NCBI RefSeq assembly: GCF_021290925.1
Contig: NZ_JAJSLX010000002.1
Span: forward strand, 895,001 to 959,000
Direction: 5' to 3'
Source: Sessilibacter corallicola
GTDB lineage: Bacteria > Pseudomonadota > Gammaproteobacteria > Pseudomonadales > Cellvibrionaceae
Length of the DNA: 64,000 nt
The notes below the pieces were generated by a model. It was not told the DNA's origin and did no database searches. It saw only the letters and a program-made list of their open reading frames with translations. The position numbers and the translations under genes are program-made. Every line of letters starts with the position of its first letter. Position 1 is the first letter of the stretch. Shown here piece after piece: positions 34,609 to 45,672 of the stretch.

Positions 34609-35119
34609 AAAGTACGCATTGATATTATTCTTCTAGAATAAAATAATGAATTGCGAGTTATTAATTTATTCGAATATGAATATTTTAAATTATTTAGGTG
34701 TTCCGCAAACAGTAGTCGCTGTTTAGCGTTAATTACTTTTCTTTTTTTACCGCTTATCTACGATAACCGTGATTTACTTGTGTTGATCGTATAATTGCTG
34801 TTAATCAATCTAATAGTTTTTAAGCAATTTGCTTGGTTTATGATGCAAAAGATCAGCGGGATAGTATTTTTTCATCTTAGTCAGAGATTAAGAAACATAG
34901 TGTAAAAAAATTATTCACTGGTTAAGCTGTAAGAAATGACACAATTTATTTTTAATGACTTCTTTTTTTATTATTTCTTTCGGTATTTAGTTTTTAGCTA
35001 ATGTATGTATGGGGAGCTTTATATAACTTAACAAGAGAGGGGCTAAAGAGCAGAGTTTGCTGAATTTTTATTAGCAAACTCCGCGAATGAATTTTGTGGG
35101 TATTTGTGATTATAGAGTT
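34609..35119. other. AT-rich intergenic region with two small inverted repeats
   Basis: About 510 bp without a gene. It contains a perfect 9-bp stem, gagtttgct / agcaaactc (about 35053-35082, 11-base loop, no T-run), roughly 40 bp behind the membrane-protein gene, and a 6-bp palindrome aaacag / ctgttt near 34708-34725. Confidence 0.45.
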
Positions 35120-35728
35120 TTATGAGGTAGGAATTTCGGTGGTATTTGTTTTGAACCGACTTAGTAACGAAATTTCATTAATAATGATAAGAGCAATTCC
35201 CGAGCATTCTAAAATCCAATTCATTTTTAAATTGAATAAGCGATAATTTATTAATACATCTGATGCATGAAAAGAAGTCGCTCGAATAATAACGAAGGTT
35301 AATACCAAAGAAATACCTAAAATAGCGACTAAATTGTATTTAAGGCTCTTTCGGAAAAAATAGATTAAGTAAATGGATAAAATAATCGATAAAACAAAAA
35401 TACCTAAAATAAACAGTTTTTGAATTATTTTTCTTTCTTTATACCAGCCTTGTTCGATAGCAATTGCTCTAGCCAGTTCGGTAAATAGCGTTTGTAAATC
35501 CAGTTGTTTATTAACGGATAAAAATAGCAAAACTAGCGATGCAATAAACCAAAAAGCTTTTTGTCGATTTTGTTCATCAAAAAAAACTTTCTGGGAATTT
35601 AATGTAATGACCAATGCGAGCAATGCCGAGAAAAGATAAAGGCCAACAGTTAGCCATCCCGCCGGTGTCGGATCGCCGATGGTTGGATGCCAATGAATGT
35701 TTAAGTTTGTAAATGTGTCCCAGTTCAC
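35120..35728 (-). CDS. Conserved multi-pass membrane protein
   Basis: This 202-residue integral membrane protein has about six hydrophobic segments. The N-terminal WHPTIGDPTPAGWLTVGLYL and the LLFLSVNKQLDLQTLFTELA segment with IEQGWYKERKIIQKLFILG recall a family that I remember being mislabelled as isopropylmalate isomerase in some genomes. Its real function is unknown. The start has no clear ribosome binding site. It is on the same strand as the C39 gene, 511 bp upstream of it. Confidence 0.75.
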   Translation of the reverse strand: MNWDTFTNLNIHWHPTIGDPTPAGWLTVGLYLFSALLALVITLNSQKVFFDEQNRQKAFWFIASLVLLFLSVNKQLDLQTLFTELARAIAIEQGWYKERKIIQKLFILGIFVLSIILSIYLIYFFRKSLKYNLVAILGISLVLTFVIIRATSFHASDVLINYRLFNLKMNWILECSGIALIIINEISLLSRFKTNTTEIPTS

Positions 35729-35887
35729 ACTAAATTCCTTTTTTAGTCGTGAGTTGCGTATTGTATTGCTGCGTTTATATTCGAAGACAATATACGTTGA
35801 ATGTTTTCAACTTAACAGTGTTAACAAGTTGCAGTTTGTTGCTGATTATTGGCCATCAATTGGTTTGTGTTTCATTTTTGTTACATG

Positions 35888-37255
35888 TTATTTATCTTGA
35901 AGCTCGACGACTTCACAATTCAGTTCACCCTTTGCCAGGCGAATATTGACTCGATCGCCAACGGCAACCTGATTGGAATCAGTCACTACCTTGGTATTTC
36001 GGTCGGTAACCATTGCGTAACCACGATTCAAGACATTCAACGGGCTCACCGAATGTAATCGTTTTGCTGCATTTTCAATGGCAGCGTTTTGAGCAATTAA
36101 ACGTTGGTCGATTTGCAGTGTTAATCGTTTATCCAGTGCATTAATGGCTTGTCTATTTTGTTGAATGGATTTTTCTGGCGATGTTAACGCAATTCGTTGG
36201 CTGCAACTTGTCAGCGACTGTTTGTTTTTAGTTAATAAGTTTTGAATCACTTGATGCATTCTGAGTTCCAATAAATCCAGTTTTTGGCCTTGGTTTTGAA
36301 GCCTTTCACCCGGATGTTTCAAGCGCGCGCGCAGGTTGGTTACCGTCATCTGTTGTGACGTAATTGAATGCCGCATTAATTGGGTTAATTTATTAACCTG
36401 AGTATTCAATCGAGCGATGTACTCATTCACATTCGGACTGAGCATTTCTGCCGCTGCCGAGGGTGTCGGTGCGCGCAAATCAGCGACGAAATCCGAGATA
36501 GTGTAATCAATCTCGTGTCCGACAGCGCTCACTACAGGAATAGGGCAATCAAAAATTGCATGCGCTAAATTCTCATCGTTAAAGCACCAAAGGTCTTCCA
36601 GCGAGCCGCCACCTCGGGTCAGTAATATCACGTCAAACAAACCGGAGTTTTCTGCCAGTTTAAGTGCAGCGATGATTTCTTGTGCGGCCTGATTACCTTG
36701 AACTGATGTTGGAATCACCGTCACTGGCAGTGCTGGGAAGCGGCGTTTTAATACCGAGCACACATCTCTTACCGCCGCACCGGTTGGTGAAGTTACCACG
36801 CCAATGTGCAACGGCCATTCTGGAATCGGTTTTTTATGCTCGGCCGAAAACAGTCCCTGCTCAGACAGCTTATGCTTTAGGCGTTCAAACTCTCGATGCA
36901 GTTTTCCAAGTCCAGCTTCTTCCATGTGTTCAACGATTATCTGGTAATCGCCGCGACCTTCATAGAGGCTAATTTTTGCTCGCACCAGAACTTGGGTGCC
37001 TTGTTTGGCGCGAAAGCGAACCGACTGGTTTCTGTTGCGAAACATGGCACAGCGGACTTGGGCGCTCTTGTCTTTTAGGCTGAAATACCAGTGCCCGGAA
37101 GACGGTGCGGCAAAGTTCGAGATTTCACCTTCAATCCACAACAGCGGAATTTGTTCGAGTGTCGATTTGGCTAATCGATTGAGTTCAGTCACCGATAAGA
37201 TTTTTCGTTGACTGTCGTTTGCTTGTGGCTGTTGGAAGGGATTCGTTGTATTCAT
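35888..37255 (-). CDS. xseA: Exodeoxyribonuclease VII large subunit
   Basis: The 455-residue subunit acts with XseB in degrading single-stranded DNA. Its N-terminal OB-fold domain shows LWIEGEISNFAAPSSGHWYF and KDKSAQVRCAMFR. The catalytic domain shows VVTSPTGAAVRDV, LLTRGGGSLEDLWCFNDE and PVVSAVGHEIDYTISDFVAD. A long helical C-terminal part ends in the LNRGYAMV segment. Length is normal. It is divergent from guaB, as in E. coli, with which it shares a 433-bp promoter gap. Confidence 0.96.
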   Translation of the reverse strand: MNTTNPFQQPQANDSQRKILSVTELNRLAKSTLEQIPLLWIEGEISNFAAPSSGHWYFSLKDKSAQVRCAMFRNRNQSVRFRAKQGTQVLVRAKISLYEGRGDYQIIVEHMEEAGLGKLHREFERLKHKLSEQGLFSAEHKKPIPEWPLHIGVVTSPTGAAVRDVCSVLKRRFPALPVTVIPTSVQGNQAAQEIIAALKLAENSGLFDVILLTRGGGSLEDLWCFNDENLAHAIFDCPIPVVSAVGHEIDYTISDFVADLRAPTPSAAAEMLSPNVNEYIARLNTQVNKLTQLMRHSITSQQMTVTNLRARLKHPGERLQNQGQKLDLLELRMHQVIQNLLTKNKQSLTSCSQRIALTSPEKSIQQNRQAINALDKRLTLQIDQRLIAQNAAIENAAKRLHSVSPLNVLNRGYAMVTDRNTKVVTDSNQVAVGDRVNIRLAKGELNCEVVELQDK

Positions 37256-37350
37256 GGCGGCGTATTGTAAGACTAAGGTTTACCTCTGAGAAAGGGAAAC
37301 ATGGCAAATTCTCAGTAATTTTGGTTCTTTTCAACTGTGTTCAGGGCGTT

Positions 37351-37433
37351 TATAATCGCCGGTTTTATTTAAGAGCTACCCATTAACCGCAGCTATTATA
37401 AGGTTGGTGAGGTAAGGAATTACTAATAGCGGT
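37351..37433 (+). promoter_or_regulatory. guaB promoter candidate and structured leader
   Basis: A perfect -10 hexamer TATAAT (37351-37356) is followed by the GC-rich cgccgg, the discriminator type linked to growth-rate control. The transcript would carry a leader of about 325 bases. Its first part contains an imperfect hairpin, ACCG/CTATTA at 37386-37398 against TAATAGCGGT at 37424-37433, with a three-base bulge. Another small stem, cgagt / actcg, lies at 37621-37637. The rest of the 433-bp gap shows nothing recognisable and does not match a purine riboswitch. Confidence 0.45.
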
Positions 37434-37598
37434 AAGCAAGTTGATCGATAATGACTTCTTATTCGCTGTAATTGTCGTTATTTATCAGTAGATTTTGCAT
37501 TGATTGAAGTGCTCACTCAGATGGCATGTGGTTAACAGGGCGTCAGTGGAATTTCTGATTCTCTATTACGATAATTAACATGTATCAAAATTTCCTAG

Positions 37599-39161
<1,563 letters not shown>

Positions 39162-39183
39162 TCAGAACGCTTATTATGAAATC

Positions 39184-39213
39184 CGGGGCCCAGGCGGCCC
39201 CGTTTTGTTTTTA
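39184..39213 (+). terminator. Terminator between guaB and guaA
   Basis: The 7-bp GC stem CGGGGCC / GGCCCCG with loop caggc is followed by ttttgttttt. Its position inside the guaBA cluster suggests partial termination or an attenuator-like step. Confidence 0.85.
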
Positions 39214-39358
39214 AGGAAACCTTTTTTACACACAATCTGATTTGTCTTGATAGATTTTCAGTGTGTATCAGAGGTTTTAACTCTTTTCGAAAGTACCCTG
39301 AGTAGGGGTGGTGGGATTAATGACCGCAAACGACGGTCGCATATTTTGGGAACCTGCT

Positions 39359-40939
39359 ATGACTGATTATGATATTCACTCACACAGATTGCTTATTTTG
39401 GATTTTGGCTCGCAATACACACAGTTAATTGCGCGCCGAATTCGTGAAGTTGGCGTTTATTGTGAAATTCGAGCCTGGGATATGAGCGAACAAGAGATTC
39501 GTGACTTTAACCCCAAAGGCATCATTCTCGCAGGCAGTCCAGAATCCGTTACGGAACAGAATTCACCCCGAGCACCAGAAGTGGTTTACGAACTCGGTTT
39601 GCCAGTTCTTGGTATTTGTTACGGTATGCAAACCATGGCGGCTCAAATGGGCGGTCAAGTTGAAGGTTCCGAGCACCGTGAATTTGGTTACGCGCAGATC
39701 ACCGTAAATTCAGAAAATCCACTGTTACACGATATAAAAGATCACGTTGATCACGACGGTAACGCGTTGCTTGATGTCTGGATGAGCCACGGCGATAAAG
39801 TTATTTCGGTTCCTGAAGGCTTTGAAATTTTTGCATCCACCGACTCTTGTCCAGTTGCCGGTATGATTCACCGAGAAAAACAATTTTTCGGTGTTCAATT
39901 TCACCCCGAAGTTACTCACACCAAACAAGGCAAACGAATTTTTGAACATTTCGTGTTAGAAATTTGCGGCTGCGATCCGCTTTGGACACCTGCCAATATT
40001 GTTGATGATGCGATTGCCCGTGTGAAAAAACAAGTTGGTGACGACCAAGTGCTTTTAGGGTTATCTGGCGGTGTTGATTCATCCGTAGTTGCAGCTTTAT
40101 TGCACCGTGCCATTGGCGATCAATTAACTTGTGTGTTTGTCGATAACGGTTTGCTTCGTAAGAACGAAGGCGACCAAGTTATGGACATGTTTGCCAAAAA
40201 CATGGGCGTTAAAGTGATTCGTTCGGATTCCGAAGAGCTGTTTTTATCACGCTTAAAAGGCGTAGAAGACCCAGAGCAGAAACGAAAAATTATCGGTAAT
40301 ACTTTTATTGAAGTGTTCGATGAAGAAGCCGCGAAATTGTCCAATGTGAAATGGTTGGCTCAAGGCACGATTTATCCTGATGTTATTGAATCTGCCGCGG
40401 CGAAAACCGGCAAAGCGCACGTTATTAAATCTCACCACAACGTTGGCGGCTTGCCAGACGATATGGCGTTAGAGCTTGTAGAGCCCTTACGCGAACTCTT
40501 TAAAGACGAAGTGCGAGCGATTGGTCTTGAACTGGGATTACCGCATGAGATGGTTTTCCGTCATCCATTCCCTGGGCCGGGTTTAGGCGTACGTATTCTG
40601 GGTGAAGTGAAAAAAGAATACGCCAATATTTTGCGCGAAGCAGACGCGATATTTATCGAAGAACTGCGCAACTTCGGCTGGTACGATAAAACCAGTCAGG
40701 CATTTGCAGTATTTGTTCCGGTTAAATCGGTTGGTGTCGTCGGTGATGGTCGACGCTACGCGTGGGTTATTGCTATTCGCGCCGTTGAAACCGTCGATTT
40801 CATGACGGCTCGTTGGGCGCATTTGCCGTATGAGTTGCTTGAAAAAGTATCCAGCAGAATTATCAATGAAATTGAAGATGTGTCTCGGGTCACTTACGAT
40901 ATTTCCAGCAAACCACCTGCGACGATTGAGTGGGAATAA
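39359..40939 (+). CDS. guaA: GMP synthase (glutamine-hydrolysing)
   Basis: The 526-residue enzyme aminates XMP to GMP. The class I glutamine amidotransferase domain has the catalytic Cys87 in LGICYGMQ and the His/Glu pair in [10 protein letters not shown]. The ATP pyrophosphatase domain has the PP-loop [14 protein letters not shown], and the C-terminal dimerisation domain ends in PPATIEWE. The frame is open from 39308, but the ATG at 39359 ([18 protein letters not shown]) gives the standard length and N-terminus. Confidence 0.97.
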   Translation: MTDYDIHSHRLLILDFGSQYTQLIARRIREVGVYCEIRAWDMSEQEIRDFNPKGIILAGSPESVTEQNSPRAPEVVYELGLPVLGICYGMQTMAAQMGGQVEGSEHREFGYAQITVNSENPLLHDIKDHVDHDGNALLDVWMSHGDKVISVPEGFEIFASTDSCPVAGMIHREKQFFGVQFHPEVTHTKQGKRIFEHFVLEICGCDPLWTPANIVDDAIARVKKQVGDDQVLLGLSGGVDSSVVAALLHRAIGDQLTCVFVDNGLLRKNEGDQVMDMFAKNMGVKVIRSDSEELFLSRLKGVEDPEQKRKIIGNTFIEVFDEEAAKLSNVKWLAQGTIYPDVIESAAAKTGKAHVIKSHHNVGGLPDDMALELVEPLRELFKDEVRAIGLELGLPHEMVFRHPFPGPGLGVRILGEVKKEYANILREADAIFIEELRNFGWYDKTSQAFAVFVPVKSVGVVGDGRRYAWVIAIRAVETVDFMTARWAHLPYELLEKVSSRIINEIEDVSRVTYDISSKPPATIEWE

Positions 40940-40987
40940 TTTTGCGTCTTTCTGCGTCGGATATTTTCAGACAGTAATTTATTTAAT

Positions 40988-41015
40988 AAAAACCCATTGT
41001 TATCAATGGGTTTTT
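40988..41015 (+). terminator. Intrinsic terminator of guaA
   Basis: The stem aaaaacccattg / caatgggttttt with loop ttat is symmetrical and followed by T-rich sequence. Confidence 0.92.
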
Positions 41016-41289
41016 CGTTTGAAAACTACAATCAATTCTCTCAAAAATATCAAACGTCTGCTGCCGATCCATCAGAGTGCAGATCAGATGCACTGATCAC
41101 TGGTTATATTAACTCCCGCCTTTGAATTCCTGGCTTCAAATAGCAAAAACAAAATAGCTTTAAATAAGCTGTAAATAACGGATTTTCTTTGAGTCTCTAT
41201 TTCTTTACCGCTCTCCCACAGTGATTTTAGTCGTGTACTGGCGCTATTTTTGCTGAAACCGTAGAGGACAATTGAGTGGGAGTTCTTGA

Positions 41290-41994
41290 ATGAAAGTATC
41301 AGCGCATTTACCAATGCAGTTTCAACAGCCGTTGTTTGAAATGGTTGATAAATTAGTTCCAGTGGATGGTTTGCGCTTTCACATTTATGTTCCTGGCGAT
41401 GGCGGGTTTAAGGCGGAAGTAGGTTCTTGTCAGGATGTAATCAATATGACCCGAGCATATACCGACGAAGCCTGGCATTGCGATCCGATGCATCCTTCCC
41501 GTTTTGAAGACAGCAGCAGAGTTATTGTTACCAACACTCAATTAATGCCGGATATCCACTGGAAAAACAGCAAAATCTACCTAGGTTTTTTTCAACCTCA
41601 TAATTTTTTTCACGACGCTGATATATTCTTTCGTCAGCAAGGGCGAATATTTTCTGTTTTAACGCTGTTGCGAAGAGACATGCACAGACCTTTCACACCG
41701 CACGAAGTGGAACTGCTGACTAATTTACAGCCTTTTGTTCAATTCACACTTAGTCAGGTTTATCTTCCCAAGAGAATGCACAATCGTCAGAGCCTCGTCA
41801 GTGATTTTGATCTTACTGCTAGAGAAATTGATGTGGTCGAGTTGGCTCTAACCGGAGTCAGTAATAAAGTTTTGGCCGCACAATTAAAAATAAGCTTGCC
41901 CACACTTCGCACCCATTTACAAAATATTTACAGTAAGACTAATGTTCATTCCACCAGTGAACTGATATCTAAGTTAATGAACTCACTCAATTAA
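41290..41994 (+). CDS. LuxR-family transcriptional regulator
   Basis: The 234-residue protein ends in a LuxR-type helix-turn-helix (about residues 172-230: FDLTAREIDVVELALTGVSN, then KISLPTLRTHLQNIYSKTNV). The N-terminal 160 residues resemble a small sensor domain (HIYVPGDGGFKAEVG, YTDEAWHCDPMHPSRF, FSVLTLLRRDMHRPFTPHEV) without the residues of acyl-homoserine-lactone receptors. The ATG has gggag upstream. It is 244 bp upstream of, and in line with, the amine-catabolism genes and is their likely local regulator, which is an inference from position. Confidence 0.87.
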   Translation: MKVSAHLPMQFQQPLFEMVDKLVPVDGLRFHIYVPGDGGFKAEVGSCQDVINMTRAYTDEAWHCDPMHPSRFEDSSRVIVTNTQLMPDIHWKNSKIYLGFFQPHNFFHDADIFFRQQGRIFSVLTLLRRDMHRPFTPHEVELLTNLQPFVQFTLSQVYLPKRMHNRQSLVSDFDLTAREIDVVELALTGVSNKVLAAQLKISLPTLRTHLQNIYSKTNVHSTSELISKLMNSLN

Positions 41995-42238
41995 GCGCCA
42001 AACTCATCTGTATAGATGATACCCATCCCTTAAAAATTTCCCTTTAATACTTCTCGCCATACTTATTAATTCTCAGAGCCGCGTTAAATAAAACGGGTTC
42101 TGAAGGTTTTCTGCGTTTTAAACGCGTGAAGGCTAATTGGAAATTAAAGCGACGATTTCAAATTTCAACGTAACAATCTCAAGCGCTACTGAGCATAAAA
42201 ATATGCATCTAAATGCGTTTCTACGGGACGGGGCCATT
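41995..42238. promoter_or_regulatory. Regulatory gap before the amine operon
   Basis: The gap contains an imperfect hairpin (cagagccgcgtt against aacgggttctg, about 42076-42104) and a perfect 6-bp palindrome GCGTTT-T-AAACGC at 42113-42125. Either could be a regulator site for the operon that starts at 42239. Confidence 0.35.
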
Positions 42239-43378
42239 ATGACTAATAACACACGAGTTGATTTCATCTACCTATCAGAACAAGACATGATTAAAGCCGG
42301 CGTAACGGACATGCCAGGTTGTGTCGATACAATGGAAGAAATGTTTGAGTTATTGCACCGCGGCGATTATCGCATGGCGGGGCCAAACAGTGATTCTCAT
42401 GGAGCTATGATTACTTTTCCCGATGAATCACCTTTTCCCTCGATGCCCAAACCTACCGCTGATCGCCGATTAATGGCAATGCCTGCTTACCTTGGCGGAG
42501 ATTTTCAAACCTGTGGTGTGAAATGGTACGGCTCAAATATTGCCAACCGTGAAAAGGGGCTGCCGCGCTCAATTTTGATGTTTATCCTCAACGACATCGA
42601 TACTGGAGCGCCATTGGCTTACATGTCAGCCAATTTACTGTCGGCGTACCGTACCGGTGCGATCCCTGGAGTGGGGGCTCGATACCTGGCACGCAAAGAT
42701 TCTAAAGTGATTGGTTTGCTCGGGCCTGGTGTGATGGGTAAAACCACTGTCGCGTCTTTCATGGCGGCTTGCCCAAATTTAGATACGATAAAAATTAAGG
42801 CGCGTGGTCAGGCCAGTCTCGACAGCTTTTTAACCTGGGTAAAAGCCGAATACCCGCAGCTTATCAATATTGAGATTGTCGATTCCGTGGAAGCCGTGGC
42901 ACGTGATTCTGATTTGGTTACCTACTGCAATTCGGGTGAAGTTGGAGATCCATCCACCTACCCGATTGTTAAACGTGAATGGCTGAAACCCGGTGCATTT
43001 TTGGCTATGCCTGCCAGTTGCAGCCTTGACGAAGGCATGAGTGGCCCCGGTGTGCGCAAAGTTATGGACAGCATTGGCCTTTATGAAGCCTGGTACGAAG
43101 AAGTTCCTAAACCTTCTCACCATGTTATTCCTTTAGTGGGCATGCGTTTTATGGACATGATCGCCGACGGTTTAATGGATAAGAGTGAACTTGAGGACCT
43201 GGGTGCAATTGTGGCCGGTGATACGCCTGCCCGAAAAAATGAAGAGGAAATTATTATTCTCTCTGTGGGTGGAATACCGGTCGAAGATGTTGCCTGGGGC
43301 ACCAAAATTTATCGTAACGCAATTGCTCAAAACATTGGTGTAAAGCTCAATCTGTGGGACGAGCCTGTTCTTAAATAA
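42239..43378 (+). CDS. Ornithine cyclodeaminase / mu-crystallin family protein
   Basis: The 379-residue protein belongs to the NAD(P)-binding OCD family. The substrate part is ACG-rich (GVKWYGSNIANREKGLPRS, AYMSANLLSAYRTGAIPGVG) and the dinucleotide fold is VIGLLGPGVMGKTTVASF. The opening VDFIYLSEQDMIKAGVTDM and overall length match proteins that I recall being annotated as tyramine oxidase subunit B. OCD relatives deaminate ornithine or reduce cyclic ketimines. The ATG at 42239 has acgggg upstream; the frame extends back to 42137. It heads a tight operon with a Rid protein and an FAD oxidoreductase. Confidence 0.85.
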   Translation: MTNNTRVDFIYLSEQDMIKAGVTDMPGCVDTMEEMFELLHRGDYRMAGPNSDSHGAMITFPDESPFPSMPKPTADRRLMAMPAYLGGDFQTCGVKWYGSNIANREKGLPRSILMFILNDIDTGAPLAYMSANLLSAYRTGAIPGVGARYLARKDSKVIGLLGPGVMGKTTVASFMAACPNLDTIKIKARGQASLDSFLTWVKAEYPQLINIEIVDSVEAVARDSDLVTYCNSGEVGDPSTYPIVKREWLKPGAFLAMPASCSLDEGMSGPGVRKVMDSIGLYEAWYEEVPKPSHHVIPLVGMRFMDMIADGLMDKSELEDLGAIVAGDTPARKNEEEIIILSVGGIPVEDVAWGTKIYRNAIAQNIGVKLNLWDEPVLK

Positions 43379-43398
43379 GTTTGATCGGAGTGTTGCCA

Positions 43399-43821
43399 AT
43401 GTCAGCCATTACTAAAATTAAAACCGGTTCCAAATTTGAAGAGATCGCCAGTTATTCGCGTGCGGTTGTGGTGGATAACTGGATTCTGGTGTCGAATACT
43501 GCTGGTCGTAATCCTGATACGGGGAAAATTCCCGAAGATATTTTCGAGCAGGTCGATCAGGTATTTAACAATATTGAGCGTGCTCTTGCCGCCGTTGATG
43601 CCACGTTAGCGGATGTGGTTCAGTCGCGCGTATTTATCCAAAACCGGGAGGATATTCACAAAGTGATGACCCATATCGGTACCAAGTATCGTGGTATTGA
43701 TCCAACTAATACTGCGACATGTCCGCCATTGGGTTCCGATAGTTACCAGGTAGAAGTAGAAGTGACTGCTTATCGAGGCGCTTCTAAAGCGGATGTTAAT
43801 TACCTTCACCTGGATAAGTAA
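43399..43821 (+). CDS. Rid-family protein without the catalytic arginine
   Basis: The 140-residue protein has the YjgF/RidA fold (YSRAVVVDNWILVSNTAGRN, IERALAAVDATLADVVQSRV, YQVEVEVTAYRG). RidA enzymes hydrolyse reactive enamines/imines using an arginine before the VEIE strand; here that region reads NTATCPPLGSDSYQVEVE with no arginine, so it is a Rid paralogue of another subgroup. The ATG at 43399 has ggag eight bases upstream. It begins 20 bp behind the OCD gene and ends 2 bp before the FAD oxidoreductase gene. Confidence 0.88.
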   Translation: MSAITKIKTGSKFEEIASYSRAVVVDNWILVSNTAGRNPDTGKIPEDIFEQVDQVFNNIERALAAVDATLADVVQSRVFIQNREDIHKVMTHIGTKYRGIDPTNTATCPPLGSDSYQVEVEVTAYRGASKADVNYLHLDK

Positions 43822-43823
43822 AC

Positions 43824-45116
43824 ATGTCATTACTTCTTAGATCGGTGTCAACGCAAGATAAGTTGCCTGCTTCTTCTACCGTTGTGATTATCGGGGGCGG
43901 TATTGTGGGTGTGAGCGCTGCACTTACTTTGGCAGAGCGCAATATTCCTGTCGTGCTACTCGAAAAAGGTCATATTGCCGGTGAGCAGTCTTCGCGCAAT
44001 CTGGGTTGGGTCCGCAAAACGAACCGCCACGCCAGTGACGTGCCTTTGGCTCAAGCGGCCGATCAACTTTGGGCACAAATGCAAGAACGTGTGGGATGTG
44101 ATGTTGGTTATCAGCGCCGTGGGATTATGTTTCTGTCGGGCAGTGAAGCCGATGTTGCCGGTTATGAAACTTGGTTACAGTCGGTAAAAGACTTGGATCT
44201 GGGTTCGCAACTGTTAAGTCGTAAACAGTTAGATCAACAAGCGCCGGGTTGCCAGGGTAATTGGTTGGGTGCGATTTATACGCCCAGCGATGGAGTGGCT
44301 GAACCTGCTTTAGCTACCAGCGCGATGGCGAGTGCGGCGATCAAACAAGGTGCGGTATTCGTGCAACACTGTGCGGTTCGTACCTTAGTCAAAAGTGCCG
44401 GAAGGGTGACAGGCGTATTGACTGAAAAAGGCGAAATTCGCTGTGACCAAGTTCTGCTTGCCGGTGGTGCTTGGTCTCGTCGGTTTTTAGGCAATCATGG
44501 TATCTCTTTGCCTACGTTGCCGCTGATTTTATCGGTGTTACGTACCAAACCAATTAACGGTCCCACCAATATTGCTACGGGGGGGCCGGATTTTTCCTTT
44601 CGCAAACATAAAGATGGCGGCTACGTTATTACCCAGCGCAGTGCTCTTGATTCGCCAATTCTGCTCGATCATTTACTGATTGGTCGGCATTACATGAGCC
44701 AGCTTGGCGCTTTTGGGAGTGCATTGAGAATTAGGTTAGGCAGGCCATTTATCGACGATCTCAAGCTCGCGCGGCGTTGGAAGGGTGATGATCTATCGCC
44801 GTTTGAAAAAATACGAACGATCAATCCTAACGCCAATTCGGCGGTAAATATTGAAGCGTTGGCGAACCTCAGTAAGGTTTGGCCAATGTTCGAAAACGCA
44901 GAAATTGACGAAGCTTGGGCTGGTCAAATGGATATCACACCCGACTCCACTCCTGTGATTGACCGCATTGAGTCCATTGTGGGTTTGACTGTTGCTACCG
45001 GTTTTTCAGGTCACGGTTTTGGTACCGGACCGGCAGCGGGCCAGTTAGCTGCCGACCTAGTATGCAATAACCAGCCTTTGGTCGATCCAGCTCCTTATCG
45101 GTTTAATCGCTTTTAA
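43824..45116 (+). CDS. FAD-dependent amine/amino-acid oxidoreductase (DAO family)
   Basis: The 430-residue flavoprotein has an N-terminal FAD-binding motif VVIIGGGIVGVSAALTLAER with the following acidic end LLEKGH, and the DAO-domain block EQSSRNLGWVRK. The C-terminal FAD contact is VATGFSGHGFGTGPAAGQLA. This build is shared by D-amino-acid dehydrogenase, glycine oxidase and sarcosine oxidase. Such enzymes oxidise amines or amino acids to imines. There is no signal peptide. It is the last gene of the operon with the OCD and Rid proteins; these would act on the imine product, but the substrate is unknown. Confidence 0.88.
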   Translation: MSLLLRSVSTQDKLPASSTVVIIGGGIVGVSAALTLAERNIPVVLLEKGHIAGEQSSRNLGWVRKTNRHASDVPLAQAADQLWAQMQERVGCDVGYQRRGIMFLSGSEADVAGYETWLQSVKDLDLGSQLLSRKQLDQQAPGCQGNWLGAIYTPSDGVAEPALATSAMASAAIKQGAVFVQHCAVRTLVKSAGRVTGVLTEKGEIRCDQVLLAGGAWSRRFLGNHGISLPTLPLILSVLRTKPINGPTNIATGGPDFSFRKHKDGGYVITQRSALDSPILLDHLLIGRHYMSQLGAFGSALRIRLGRPFIDDLKLARRWKGDDLSPFEKIRTINPNANSAVNIEALANLSKVWPMFENAEIDEAWAGQMDITPDSTPVIDRIESIVGLTVATGFSGHGFGTGPAAGQLAADLVCNNQPLVDPAPYRFNRF

Positions 45117-45672
45117 CGGCATTTTTTGAGCTTCTACTCGGGATTTATTGGTTATGTATTAATTCAAGAACCATATCTTATTGCTCTTTAATTAAGGTGA
45201 TTGTAGTGCGTGCCCGATTTTGGGCATGCTACTGAGAAATGATTAAAAAGTGCTCTGTTTGATGCTTGGTGCTGTGACCATAGAAGGATTTAAGGTTATT
45301 ACTCATCGACAAATTGACCAGCCGAACGTGTTCAGTTCGAAAGGCTGGATACGCGATAGCAACGGTGTTTATTAAATTTGATTGGGCTTTCATCAGTCCA
45401 TCTATGTCTTTTGTCTTGTCTATCTTCTATAAAAATGGTCAGGTTATTGCTTTGAGTAATATGAGCATCGGTTTCGGGTATGGCGATTAAACTCGAGATC
45501 GTTGCCATTTAAAAAATAAAATCGCGTTGCTGTAATTGGCGCAAAAACTTTTTAGCTGATACAGCGGATTACGTCTTTTGGGTTGTCATTTTACTCGATA
45601 AAAGAATGCTTTTTATCCGCGAGTCGCTAACTCTTATTACCAGCAACCACTGTAATATTTGCAGAGGAGTTT
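45117..45672. other. Intergenic region before the AraC-type regulator
   Basis: These 556 bp show no gene and no strong terminator. A short palindromic site gaacgtgttc (about 45327-45336) is present. The region must carry the promoter of the AraC-type gene. Confidence 0.4.

Noticed and set aside
41084-41314. 76-codon minus-strand frame between guaA and the LuxR-type gene
   Set aside because: It overlaps the start and ribosome binding site of the LuxR-type gene on the other strand and has no recognisable content.
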